From positions 1-64,000 of the forward strand of contig JAETNR010000010.1 in assembly GCA_021772055.1 (NCBI GenBank): a stretch of 64,000 nucleotides of DNA, written 5' to 3'. Of the stretch, positions 8,869-17,000 are shown in pieces. Source of the stretch: Blautia sp. GTDB taxonomy: Bacteria; Bacillota; Clostridia; Lachnospirales; Lachnospiraceae. Position 1 is the stretch's first letter, and every line of letters begins with the position of its first letter. The notes under the pieces are model-generated. The model searched no databases, had not been told where the DNA came from, and saw only the letters and a program-made list of their open reading frames with translations. Both the position numbers and the translations under genes were made by a program.

Positions 8869-9582
8869 TCAGGACAAAGCACGGTTTAAATTGCGGAAGT
8901 CTTTCACTGCCTGTATTCCAATCTGAAAAATCTTTTTCGGGTTGATAGAATTTACTCCGCCCTGGCGGGGACGGAACGTGATGGGAATATATTTGACAGT
9001 ACAGTTCTTTTTCGCGTAAATAACCGGAATCATCACATTGGGAAGGTTGAAATCTTCCGGAATCAGCCCCAGGTATTTTTTTAAGGTACCGGCTTTCATC
9101 AAGCGGTAGGGGGTATTGGCATCTGTAACAGAAACGCCGAAGGAAAGACGGATGACCAGCTTCAGCGTCTTTGTGACAAAAACACGGGAGATGCCGTCCT
9201 GACGGGCTTTTCTATGGCCGATGACCATATCATAATTTTCCCTCTGTTCCCAGAATGGTCCAAACTCACCGGGAAGCGTCTGACCGTCAGAATCTGTCTG
9301 AAAAATGTAATCCGCTCCCATGGAAAGGGCATAACGATACCCTGTGAGAACACAGGGACCGTGACCGCCGTTTTTTTTCGTAAGGGGAGTGAGCAGAGGT
9401 CGGGTTTTTGCACATTCCCTGATGATCTCATATGTAGCATCTTTGCTTCCGTCATCAATGATTACAAGTCTGGATTCATTGCTGCAGGAATATTTTTCCA
9501 CAATAGGATACCAGTCATCAATGACCTGGCGGATGTTGGCTTCCTCATTATAAGCTGGAATTACGATATATAATTTGTCCAT
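8869..9582 (-). CDS. Family 2 glycosyltransferase (dolichyl-phosphate-mannose synthase-like)
   Basis: A GT-A fold family 2 transferase of 237 residues. Visible are YIVIPAYNEE, the VIIDDGSKD nucleotide-sugar segment, the DxD-containing QTDSDGQ and the acceptor-side TDANTPYRL. There is no membrane segment, so it resembles soluble polyprenyl-phosphate sugar transferases; donor and acceptor cannot be read from sequence. The frame extends upstream to 9714, inside pyrI. I chose the ATG ending at 9582 because GGGAGG lies just upstream and the conserved domain begins at once. It follows pyrI by 28 bases and is probably cotranscribed with pyrBI. Confidence 0.85.
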   Translation of the reverse strand: MDKLYIVIPAYNEEANIRQVIDDWYPIVEKYSCSNESRLVIIDDGSKDATYEIIRECAKTRPLLTPLTKKNGGHGPCVLTGYRYALSMGADYIFQTDSDGQTLPGEFGPFWEQRENYDMVIGHRKARQDGISRVFVTKTLKLVIRLSFGVSVTDANTPYRLMKAGTLKKYLGLIPEDFNLPNVMIPVIYAKKNCTVKYIPITFRPRQGGVNSINPKKIFQIGIQAVKDFRNLNRALS

Positions 9583-9610
9583 AGATTTCCTCCCTGTCAG
9601 AGGAGCCAAC

Positions 9611-10048
9611 TTATTTATTTCGCTTTCCTCTGTATTTTTCTTCACAATATTTGCAGCGATAAACTTCCTTTTCCGGATCTGCAAGAATAAAAATATGGTC
9701 AAGCCCCTGCTCAATGGAAGTAATGCAGCGCGGATTCTTGCAGCGGATGACGTTCACTACCTGCTTGGGCAGTTTCAGCTCTTTCTTTTCTACGATCTGT
9801 TCATCCTTGATGATGTTCACTGTAATGTTATGGTCAATGAAGCCTAAGATGTTCAGATCAAGCTTCTCAATGGGACATTCTACTTTGATGATATCCTTTT
9901 TGCCCATTTTATTGCTGCGGGCATTTTTGATGATGGCCACGGTACAATCCAGCTTATCCAGCTTCAGGTCATGATAGATCGTCATGGCCTTGCCTGCTTT
10001 GATGTGGTCCAGAACATAACCTTCCCGAAGTGCTCCTACGTTTAACAT
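9611..10048 (-). CDS. pyrI: Aspartate carbamoyltransferase regulatory chain
   Basis: The allosteric subunit of aspartate transcarbamoylase, 145 residues. The N-terminal nucleotide-binding domain is followed by a C-terminal zinc domain with the four expected cysteines (CKNPRC and CKYCEE). Its start overlaps the end of pyrB by 7 bases, so the pair is translationally coupled and should be made in equal amounts. A pyrI gene implies nucleotide-controlled ATCase rather than the unregulated trimer of Bacillus. Confidence 0.96.
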   Translation of the reverse strand: MLNVGALREGYVLDHIKAGKAMTIYHDLKLDKLDCTVAIIKNARSNKMGKKDIIKVECPIEKLDLNILGFIDHNITVNIIKDEQIVEKKELKLPKQVVNVIRCKNPRCITSIEQGLDHIFILADPEKEVYRCKYCEEKYRGKRNK

Positions 10049-10965
10049 GATACATCCACCTCCAGTAATGTGAGAATCAGCGCCATGCGCACATAGACGC
10101 CGTACTGTGCCTGTCTAAAGTATGCTGCCCTGGGATCGGAATCTACCTCAACGGAAATCTCATTCACACGGGGCAGCGGATGAAGAATGTACATATCTTC
10201 CTTTGCAAGCTCCATTTTCTGTTTGTCCAGAATGTAGAAATCTTTCATCCGTACGTAATCCTCTTCGTTGAAGAAACGTTCTTTCTGAACGCGGGTCATA
10301 TAGAGGATATCCAAATCCGGGATGGCGTCTTCCAGACGTTCCACCTCCTGGAATTCGATGTGGTTGCGGTTCAGCACGTCCTCACGGATATAGCTTGGGA
10401 TGCGCAGCTCTTCCGGTGAGATCAGCACAAATTTTACATGGTCGTAGCGAACCAGTGCTTCGATGAGGGAGTGAACGGTTCGGCCGAATTTCAGATCTCC
10501 GCACAGACCGATCGTAAGATTGCTAAGGCGTCCTTTTAAGGAACGAATCGTAAGGAGATCGGTTAAGGTCTGCGTGGGATGCTGGTGGCCGCCGTCACCG
10601 GCGTTGATCACGGGAATGGAAGAAGCCATAGAAGCTACTAAAGGAGCGCCTTCTTTGGGATGACGCATAGCACAGATATCTGCATAGCAGGATGTAACAC
10701 GAATGGTATCGGCAACGCTTTCACCTTTTGCCGCTGAACTGGAATCAGCGGAGGAAAAACCTAATACCTTGCCGCCAAGATTCATCATAGCGGCTTCAAA
10801 ACTGAGACGGGTACGGGTGCTTGGTTCATAGAACAAAGTAGCAAGACGCTTATCGTCACAGGTATGTGCATATTTTTTCGGGTTCTTTTCAATATCGTTG
10901 GCCAGATCCAGAAGCTTATCAAGCTCCTCCACGGAGAAGTCCAACGGGCTCATTAAGTGTCTCAT
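10042..10965 (-). CDS. pyrB: Aspartate carbamoyltransferase catalytic chain
   Basis: Joins carbamoyl phosphate and aspartate, the committed step of pyrimidine synthesis, 307 residues. The carbamoyl-phosphate loop STRTRLSFE, the HPTQTLTDL block and the aspartate-side HPLPRVNEI are present. The start has GGAGG (TGGAGGTATG) a few bases upstream. Transcription probably begins at the promoter at 11020-11048. I see no PyrR-type attenuator in the roughly 50-nt leader. Confidence 0.97.
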   Translation of the reverse strand: MRHLMSPLDFSVEELDKLLDLANDIEKNPKKYAHTCDDKRLATLFYEPSTRTRLSFEAAMMNLGGKVLGFSSADSSSAAKGESVADTIRVTSCYADICAMRHPKEGAPLVASMASSIPVINAGDGGHQHPTQTLTDLLTIRSLKGRLSNLTIGLCGDLKFGRTVHSLIEALVRYDHVKFVLISPEELRIPSYIREDVLNRNHIEFQEVERLEDAIPDLDILYMTRVQKERFFNEEDYVRMKDFYILDKQKMELAKEDMYILHPLPRVNEISVEVDSDPRAAYFRQAQYGVYVRMALILTLLEVDVSC

Positions 10966-11019
10966 ATCATACCTCCATTTTCTTTGGGATGAAAAAATAC
11001 TTAAATTCCCTTGCCCTTC

Positions 11020-11048
11020 ATCATATAATAGATAAAGCTATTTTTCAA
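11020..11048 (-). promoter_or_regulatory. pyrBI promoter
   Basis: Read on the minus strand: TTGAAA (11048-11043), a 17-base spacer, TATGAT (11025-11020). It overlaps the 3' end of the upstream membrane-protein gene, which stops at 11045. Confidence 0.65.
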
Positions 11049-11431
11049 GATGATTTTGTAAGTATTTTTTCGAAAAGCAGGCCTGTGAGAAACCATAGAG
11101 GGGCATAGTCCAGACGAATCACACCTTTGTAGTGAAAAGGCGTTTTGCTGTAATCCCAGGGACACATGCCGAAATACTTTAAAAAGGAGCCGCAAAAAAA
11201 CTCTGCAGCGTAAATTCCCAAAGTATAAATACATCCCCGGACCGCAGTGGGGATGGAAGCAATTTTCTTGTAGACCGGTTTGATGAGCGCAGCACATCCG
11301 TAAATGGGAAACATCAAAAGGGAGGTCTTTCCCATCATGGTAGGTTCCCCGGAAAGCAGGGAATGAAACCCCGTCCAGAATACTTCCAGGCACCATCCGA
11401 TGGAGCCGCATATCAGAAAATTATGTTTCAT
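11045..11431 (-). CDS. Small membrane protein, CmpB-type putative ABC permease family (DUF1113-like)
   Basis: A 128-residue hydrophobic protein with three or four predicted membrane segments. The pattern MKHNFLICGSIGWCLEVFWTG near the start and GMCPWDYS...LDYAPLWFLTGLLFE toward the end matches the small family labelled putative ABC transporter permease (CmpB-like). The transport role is a database label without proof, and no partner ATPase is adjacent. GGGGGA lies about 9 bases before the ATG. It sits just upstream of pyrB with the pyrB promoter at its end. Confidence 0.75.
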   Translation of the reverse strand: MKHNFLICGSIGWCLEVFWTGFHSLLSGEPTMMGKTSLLMFPIYGCAALIKPVYKKIASIPTAVRGCIYTLGIYAAEFFCGSFLKYFGMCPWDYSKTPFHYKGVIRLDYAPLWFLTGLLFEKILTKSS

Positions 11432-11531
11432 AAGTTAAGTCCCCCGTTTCGCTTTTTCTTTTGAAGTTGTCATTCGTTGCACAGTGAGCTTTAAACAGTA
11501 ATAATTTTTCTTCTTTCTAGTATTGCCCACC

Positions 11532-11560
11532 TTGAAAAAAACATTCACCAATGCTATTAT
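11532..11560 (+). promoter_or_regulatory. folC-pheA operon promoter (extended -10)
   Basis: TTGAAA (11532-11537), a 17-base spacer, TATTAT (11555-11560), with TG at 11552-11553. The predicted leader is about 57 bases. I see no riboswitch or trp/phe leader peptide in it. Confidence 0.65.
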
Positions 11561-11624
11561 TATGAAAACCATATTGTAAATGGGATTTTTATTATAGAAG
11601 GGATCCCTGAACAGGAGAGAAGAC

Positions 11625-12926
11625 ATGAACTATCAGGAGAGCCGGGCATACATACATGACGCAGAGAAATACGGGAGTGTTCTTGGCCTTGCAAACATGA
11701 AGGAATTATTGAAACGTCTGGGAAATCCACAGGAGGACTCCAGATACATACATATCGCGGGAACCAACGGAAAGGGTTCTGTCATTGCTTATCTTTATAC
11801 TGTGCTTACAGAGGCAGGCTATCATATAGGCAGATATATTTCCCCAACCATATATTCTTACAGGGAAAGAATGGAAGCAGCAGGACAGAAGGTCAGCCGT
11901 GAAAAATTTGCTTCCTATGTGACGGAAATTGCAAAAACCATTGAAGGAATGGAAAAGGATGGGCTCCCTCATCCCACACCCTTTGAGATTGAGACTGCAG
12001 CCGCATTTTTGTATTTTAAAGAGGAAAAATGCGACCTGGTCCTTTTGGAAGTCGGCATGGGCGGAGATATGGATGCCACCAATATCATATCTGCCCCGCT
12101 GCTTGCCGTGCTGGTCTCCATCAGTCTGGACCATCAGGCTTTTCTGGGAAACACCCTGGAGGAGATCGCAGAGAAAAAAGCAGGCATTATTAAGTCCGGC
12201 TGCCAGGCAGTGACTGTGGCACAAAAGCCGGAGGTCTTAAAGAAGATCCGGGAAAAATGCAGAGAAAAAGATGTACCTCTCTCTGTGTCTGACAAAAGAG
12301 AAGCAGAAGTGCTTAAATCAGACTGCTTCGGACAGACCTTCCGCTATGAGGGAGAAACTTATGAGATTTCTCTTGCAGGTACGCATCAGATCGAAAATGC
12401 CCTTCTGGCACTTAAGGCGCTTCAGATTCTGGAGCAATGCGGTTTTCCAACCAGCCGGGAGCAGAAAAAGGCCGGCCTTAAGAAAACCGTGTGGGGCGGA
12501 AGATTCAGTGCGATTATGGATTCCCCTCTGTTTATTGTGGACGGGGCTCATAATCCGGGAGCTGCGAAGGTTCTCTCGGAATCCATTGAACGTGATCTGA
12601 AGGGAAAAGTGATTTATTACATTATGGGCGTATTCCGGGATAAGGATTACAGAAGTGTCATCGAAATGACTCATTCCTATGCAAAGAAGATTCTGACCGT
12701 ACAGACTCCGGATAACCCGCGTGCGCTTCCTGCCGGGGAGCTGGCGGACGTGATCAGGGAATACCACAGGGATGTGGAAGCAATGGACAGTATTTCCGAT
12801 GCTGTGGAGAGAGCACTGTCCCTGGCAAAACCGGAGGATGTGATCTTATCATTTGGATCCCTGTCCTTTATCGGGGACTTAACGAAAATCGTACGCGGAA
12901 AGCAGAGGGGAGAAATTCATGACTGA
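11625..12926 (+). CDS. folC: Folylpolyglutamate synthase / Mur-ligase family protein
   Basis: Adds glutamates to folates using ATP; 433 residues, as usual. The P-loop GTNGKGS begins at residue 46, with SPTIYSYRERM and LLEVGMGGDMDATN downstream and the C-terminal substrate part VDGAHNPGAAKVL. Some homologues also act as dihydrofolate synthase; sequence alone does not separate the two. The ATG has AGGAGAG upstream. It overlaps pheA by 8 bases. Confidence 0.93.
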   Translation: MNYQESRAYIHDAEKYGSVLGLANMKELLKRLGNPQEDSRYIHIAGTNGKGSVIAYLYTVLTEAGYHIGRYISPTIYSYRERMEAAGQKVSREKFASYVTEIAKTIEGMEKDGLPHPTPFEIETAAAFLYFKEEKCDLVLLEVGMGGDMDATNIISAPLLAVLVSISLDHQAFLGNTLEEIAEKKAGIIKSGCQAVTVAQKPEVLKKIREKCREKDVPLSVSDKREAEVLKSDCFGQTFRYEGETYEISLAGTHQIENALLALKALQILEQCGFPTSREQKKAGLKKTVWGGRFSAIMDSPLFIVDGAHNPGAAKVLSESIERDLKGKVIYYIMGVFRDKDYRSVIEMTHSYAKKILTVQTPDNPRALPAGELADVIREYHRDVEAMDSISDAVERALSLAKPEDVILSFGSLSFIGDLTKIVRGKQRGEIHD

Positions 12927-14067
12927 TCTACAGGAATGCAGAAGAGAGATTGATGAAATTGATGATGAGATCATCCGGCTTTTTGAGAAAAGAATGAAGG
13001 TGTGCGAAGCTGTTGCACAATATAAGATCGCCACAGGGAAACAGGTCCTTGATCCTGAGCGGGAACGAAGCAAGATAAAAGCCCTGCAGGAAAAAGCACA
13101 CGGAGAGTTCAATGCCCTTGGTGCCCAGGAACTTTTCCAGCAGATCATGGCTATCAGCAGGAAACGCCAGTATCAGCTTCTTGGGGAACATGGCGTAAGG
13201 GAAGAACGGGACTATGAAATGGTGGAGCGGCTTCCTCTTCAAAATGTAAGAGTGGTCTTTCAGGGGGTGGAAGGAGCCTACAGCTATGCTGCCATGCGGG
13301 CCTATTTTGAAGAAGATATTGAAAGCTACCATGTAAAAACCTGGCGGGATGCCATGGAGGAGCTGGCAGAGGGAAGGGCGGACTACGGGGTGCTTCCCAT
13401 TGAGAATTCTACGGCAGGGATCGTGGCGGATATTTACGATCTTTTGACAGAGTACCAGCTCTACATTGTGGGACAGCAGCTGATCCGGGTAGATCATGTA
13501 CTTCTTGGACTTCCGGGAACTAATGTTGAGGACATTCAGACCGTATACTCCCATCCCCAGGGACTTGCCCAGTGCAGCAAATATCTGGAGGGGCATCCGG
13601 GGTGGAAAAAGGTCAAGGCAGAGAATACGGCAGGTGCAGCCAAAATGGTACGGGAAGAGGAAAACAGGACCTATGCGGCCATTGCAAGCAGGGAAGCAGG
13701 AGAATTGTTTGGGCTTTCGGTTCTTGCAGAAAATATCTGCCACAATGATCAGAATATCACAAGATTTATTATTGTCAGCAGAAAACCGACCTATGAAAAG
13801 CAGGCGGACAGGGTCAGCATCTGCTTTGAACTGCCCCACGCAAGCGGCACCCTTTACAGTATGCTTTCCCATATTATTTATAATGGACTGAATATGACCA
13901 AGATTGAATCCAGGCCGATTCCGGGAAAAACCTGGGAATACCGCTTTTTTGTGGATTTTGAAGGAAATCTGGAGGACAGCGCTGTAAAAAATGCGCTGAG
14001 AGGGCTGGAGGCAGAGGCAATCCGGATGCGTGTGCTGGGATGTTATGAAGTAAATATCCAATCCTAA
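12919..14067 (+). CDS. pheA: Bifunctional chorismate mutase / prephenate dehydratase (P-protein)
   Basis: Converts chorismate to phenylpyruvate for phenylalanine synthesis, 382 residues. Domain order: AroQ chorismate mutase (about 1-90, beginning LQECRREIDEIDDEIIRLFEKR), prephenate dehydratase (about 108-290; GVEGAYSYAA, LPIENSTAGIV, and the catalytic NITRF motif), and a C-terminal ACT domain with KIESRPIPG, the phenylalanine-feedback site. Feedback inhibition is thus expected. It is translationally coupled to folC, which is functionally linked only through chorismate (folate precursor). Confidence 0.96.
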   Translation: MTDLQECRREIDEIDDEIIRLFEKRMKVCEAVAQYKIATGKQVLDPERERSKIKALQEKAHGEFNALGAQELFQQIMAISRKRQYQLLGEHGVREERDYEMVERLPLQNVRVVFQGVEGAYSYAAMRAYFEEDIESYHVKTWRDAMEELAEGRADYGVLPIENSTAGIVADIYDLLTEYQLYIVGQQLIRVDHVLLGLPGTNVEDIQTVYSHPQGLAQCSKYLEGHPGWKKVKAENTAGAAKMVREEENRTYAAIASREAGELFGLSVLAENICHNDQNITRFIIVSRKPTYEKQADRVSICFELPHASGTLYSMLSHIIYNGLNMTKIESRPIPGKTWEYRFFVDFEGNLEDSAVKNALRGLEAEAIRMRVLGCYEVNIQS

Positions 14068-14113
14068 AGGAATGTGAACAAATAGTTTTTTTTAAGGACG
14101 AGAGGAGAAAAGA

Positions 14114-15421
14114 ATGGCAAGGATTCAGGAGTGTATTCTCTACCGTAACTTTCAAAACGGAGAGATTCTTCAAAAAATGACCGTTCTTATGAACAACTGT
14201 GAGAGCGGTACGGACGAGAGAGAAAAACAGGAGGAGATTTTTTTCTCCTGTGTCAATGGACTGGTGGAAATGGCGGGAGCCTACGGCTTTTCAGGAAATC
14301 TGTGGCACGACTATCTCACAGTACTTCTGGTGAATCATGAAAATGCATTCAGCACTGCCTGCGAGATCCGGGGCAGAGTAGAAGGAAGCATCAATCCGCT
14401 TGCGCTGCATGATTTTGCAATTTTTAAGGAATTGTATGATTTTGACCTGTGTATGTTTGACCGGCTCTTCGGCACTTCCTGCTGTGAGATCATCTGTGAT
14501 TATCAGAACATCGACGGCAGCGGCAAGATGTTTAATTCCAGGATCTGTGACAGAATCGTAAGCTTAAGCAAAAATCTGGCAGAGGCAGGGACCATCGAAG
14601 AATTTATGGAAGATATGGTGCAGTTCTATAAAGATTTCGGCGTTGGAAAGCTGGGACTCCACAAAGCATTCCGTGTTGCCCATGATGACAATGGCAAAGT
14701 GATTATTGAACCGGTCACCAGGATTGCCCATGTGCAGCTTGAGGACCTGGTTGGATATGAAATTCCTAAGAAAAAGCTGATTGAAAATACAGAGGCATTC
14801 GTCCGGGGCAGAAAGGCAAACAACTGTCTGCTGTTCGGGGATGCGGGAACAGGAAAATCCTCCAGCATCAAGGGAATCCTGAACCGGTATTATGACGAGG
14901 GCCTTCGGATCATTGAGGTGTACAAGCATCAGTTCCAGGATCTGAATGACGTGATAGCCCAGATCAAGAATCGGAATTATCGGTTTATTATTTATATGGA
15001 CGACCTGTCCTTTGAGGAATTTGAGATTGAATATAAATATTTAAAGGCAGTGATCGAAGGCGGCCTGGAAAAGAAACCGGATAATATTCTGATCTATGCC
15101 ACAAGCAACCGCCGCCATCTTGTGCGGGAGCGCTCGGGGGATAAGCTGGAGCTGATGGATCAGGATGACCTTCATTCCTCGGATACCGTGCAGGAGAAGC
15201 TTTCCCTGGTATACCGATTTGGTGTGAGGATCTATTTCGGGGCGCCTGATAAAAAGGAATTTCAGAATATTGTAAGGGTACTGGCGCAGCGCCATGGAAT
15301 CACCATGCCTGACGAGGAGCTGATGCTTGAAGCAAATCGCTGGGAGCTGTCCCACGGCGGCCTTACCGGAAGAACGGCACAGCAGTTTATTGATTATCTG
15401 CTTGGAACTGCAGGGCAGTAA
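14114..15421 (+). CDS. DUF815 family AAA ATPase
   Basis: A 435-residue ATP-binding protein of the DUF815 (YcgB/AAA) family. The Walker A motif GDAGTGKSS starts at residue 242, Walker B is FIIYMDDLSFEEFE and ATSNRRHL looks like a sensor-1 segment. The N-terminal 200 residues are a family-specific helical region. Function is unknown; the AAA core resembles bacterial clamp-loader or chaperone ATPases. It starts after GAGAGGAGAAAAG and ends 27 bases before the Ppx start, so it is most likely in one transcript with the polyphosphate genes. Confidence 0.88.
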   Translation: MARIQECILYRNFQNGEILQKMTVLMNNCESGTDEREKQEEIFFSCVNGLVEMAGAYGFSGNLWHDYLTVLLVNHENAFSTACEIRGRVEGSINPLALHDFAIFKELYDFDLCMFDRLFGTSCCEIICDYQNIDGSGKMFNSRICDRIVSLSKNLAEAGTIEEFMEDMVQFYKDFGVGKLGLHKAFRVAHDDNGKVIIEPVTRIAHVQLEDLVGYEIPKKKLIENTEAFVRGRKANNCLLFGDAGTGKSSSIKGILNRYYDEGLRIIEVYKHQFQDLNDVIAQIKNRNYRFIIYMDDLSFEEFEIEYKYLKAVIEGGLEKKPDNILIYATSNRRHLVRERSGDKLELMDQDDLHSSDTVQEKLSLVYRFGVRIYFGAPDKKEFQNIVRVLAQRHGITMPDEELMLEANRWELSHGGLTGRTAQQFIDYLLGTAGQ

Positions 15422-15448
15422 ACATCGTTGGAAGAAGGAGATGGGGAA

Positions 15449-16987
15449 ATGGCAGTAACAACTTTTGCAGCAATTGACATTGGTTCTTATGAAACCAGTA
15501 TGAAGATTTTTGAATTTTCCAAAAAAGCCGGCTTCAGAGAACTGAATGATGTAAGATACCGTCTGGAGCTGGGCCGGGGGGCGTATTCCAGCGGCAGACT
15601 GGATATGAATATGGTGGATTCTCTCTGCGAGATTCTTACAGATTTCAAAAAGATGATGGGGGAATTCGGGGCAGAGGATTACCGGGCATGTGCAACCAGC
15701 GCATTTCGGGAACTGGAAAATCCCATTTTGATTATTGAACAGATTTATCGGAGAACCGGGATACGGGTGGAAGTATTAAGCAATGCGGAACAGCATTTTC
15801 TGGGATACAAATCCATTGCAGCCATTGAAACAGGCTTTAAGAAAATGATCCAGAAGGGAACCGCGATTCTGGATGTGGGAGGCGGAAGCCTGCAGGTTTC
15901 CCTCTTTGACAAAGATTCTCTGGTAACCACACAGAGCTTAAAAATCGGAAGTATGCGTATCCGGGAGCGTTTAAAGGATCTGGAGAAGCAGAACACCCAT
16001 TATGAACAGCTGATCGAGGAATTTATCCGAAACGACCTGACTGCATTTCAGAGGCTTTATTTAAAGGACGGGAACATTAAAAATGTGATCCTGATGGGGG
16101 ATCTTCTGACAGATACCATCTTTAAGGAAGAGCTTGTGGACCGCATTATTACCAGAGAGGAATTTAATAACCGGTATGATAATACCGTATATAAAACAGA
16201 AGAAGTGCTTGCGGAGGAACTGGGGATGGAGGCGGAATATGCATCCCTTGTGATCCCCACGATGGTTATCTGCAAAAACTTCATGGATATTTTTAATGCG
16301 GAGTCCATCTGGGCACCGGGTGTTTCCCTTCTGGATGGAATTGCCTTTGATTTTGGAGAAAAGAAGAAATTTATTAAAAGTGTGCACAATTTCGAAAATG
16401 ATATTCTGGTAGCTTCCAGAAACATTGCAAAACGTTATTCCAGCAGCAGAAACCATATACAGGGAACGACGGATCTTGCCCTTGCTATTTTTGACAGTAT
16501 GAAGAAGATCCATGGTATGGGACAGAGAGAACGGCTTTTGCTGCAGATCGCCGCTCAGCTTCATGACTGCGGAAAATATATCAGCTTAAGGGATGTGGCG
16601 GAATGTTCCTACCAGATCATTATGGCAACGGAGATCATCGGCCTGTCCACGGAGGAACGGCAGATCATCGCAAGTGCGGTCCGGTACAATACCACGGAGT
16701 TTGTTTATTATAATGAGAAAAATGACGATGGATCCGGGCTTGACAGAAACCGTTATGTGCTGGTGGCAAAGCTGACTGCGATCCTGCGCCTTGCCAATGC
16801 TATGGACAGGAGTCATTATCAGAAGGTAGAAGGGCTGCGCGCAGTGCTGAAAGACCGGGAACTGCAGCTTAGCATTGATTCCAGCAGGGATGTTTCCCTG
16901 GAACTTGGCCTTTTGAAGGATAAAGTGAAATTCTTTGAGGAAGTGTTTGGTATCCGTCTGGTTCTCAGACGCAAGAGAAAGATGTAG
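15449..16987 (+). CDS. Ppx/GppA-family phosphatase (exopolyphosphatase / pppGpp phosphohydrolase)
   Basis: A 512-residue ASKHA-fold phosphatase. Phosphate-binding loops AAIDIGSYETSMKI at the N-terminus and LDVGGGSLQVS at about residue 145 are recognisable, and a C-terminal HD-like domain has H372-D373 (LHDCGKY). Family members hydrolyse polyphosphate ends or pppGpp. The adjacency to ppk1 favours polyphosphate, but this is inference. A TTG at 15428 extends the frame; the ATG at 15449 is preferred because AAGGAG lies 8 bases before it. Confidence 0.88.
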   Translation: MAVTTFAAIDIGSYETSMKIFEFSKKAGFRELNDVRYRLELGRGAYSSGRLDMNMVDSLCEILTDFKKMMGEFGAEDYRACATSAFRELENPILIIEQIYRRTGIRVEVLSNAEQHFLGYKSIAAIETGFKKMIQKGTAILDVGGGSLQVSLFDKDSLVTTQSLKIGSMRIRERLKDLEKQNTHYEQLIEEFIRNDLTAFQRLYLKDGNIKNVILMGDLLTDTIFKEELVDRIITREEFNNRYDNTVYKTEEVLAEELGMEAEYASLVIPTMVICKNFMDIFNAESIWAPGVSLLDGIAFDFGEKKKFIKSVHNFENDILVASRNIAKRYSSSRNHIQGTTDLALAIFDSMKKIHGMGQRERLLLQIAAQLHDCGKYISLRDVAECSYQIIMATEIIGLSTEERQIIASAVRYNTTEFVYYNEKNDDGSGLDRNRYVLVAKLTAILRLANAMDRSHYQKVEGLRAVLKDRELQLSIDSSRDVSLELGLLKDKVKFFEEVFGIRLVLRRKRKM

Positions 16988-17000
16988 AGGTGGGTTGACG

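Noticed and set aside
10966-11013. PyrR or UTP-sensitive attenuator before pyrB
   Set aside because: The leader is about 50 bases and contains no terminator hairpin or PyrR-binding loop.
12928-14061. 377-codon open frame antisense to pheA
   Set aside because: Shadow frame of pheA; composition rich in His/Phe/Ile typical of antisense frames, no recognisable domain.
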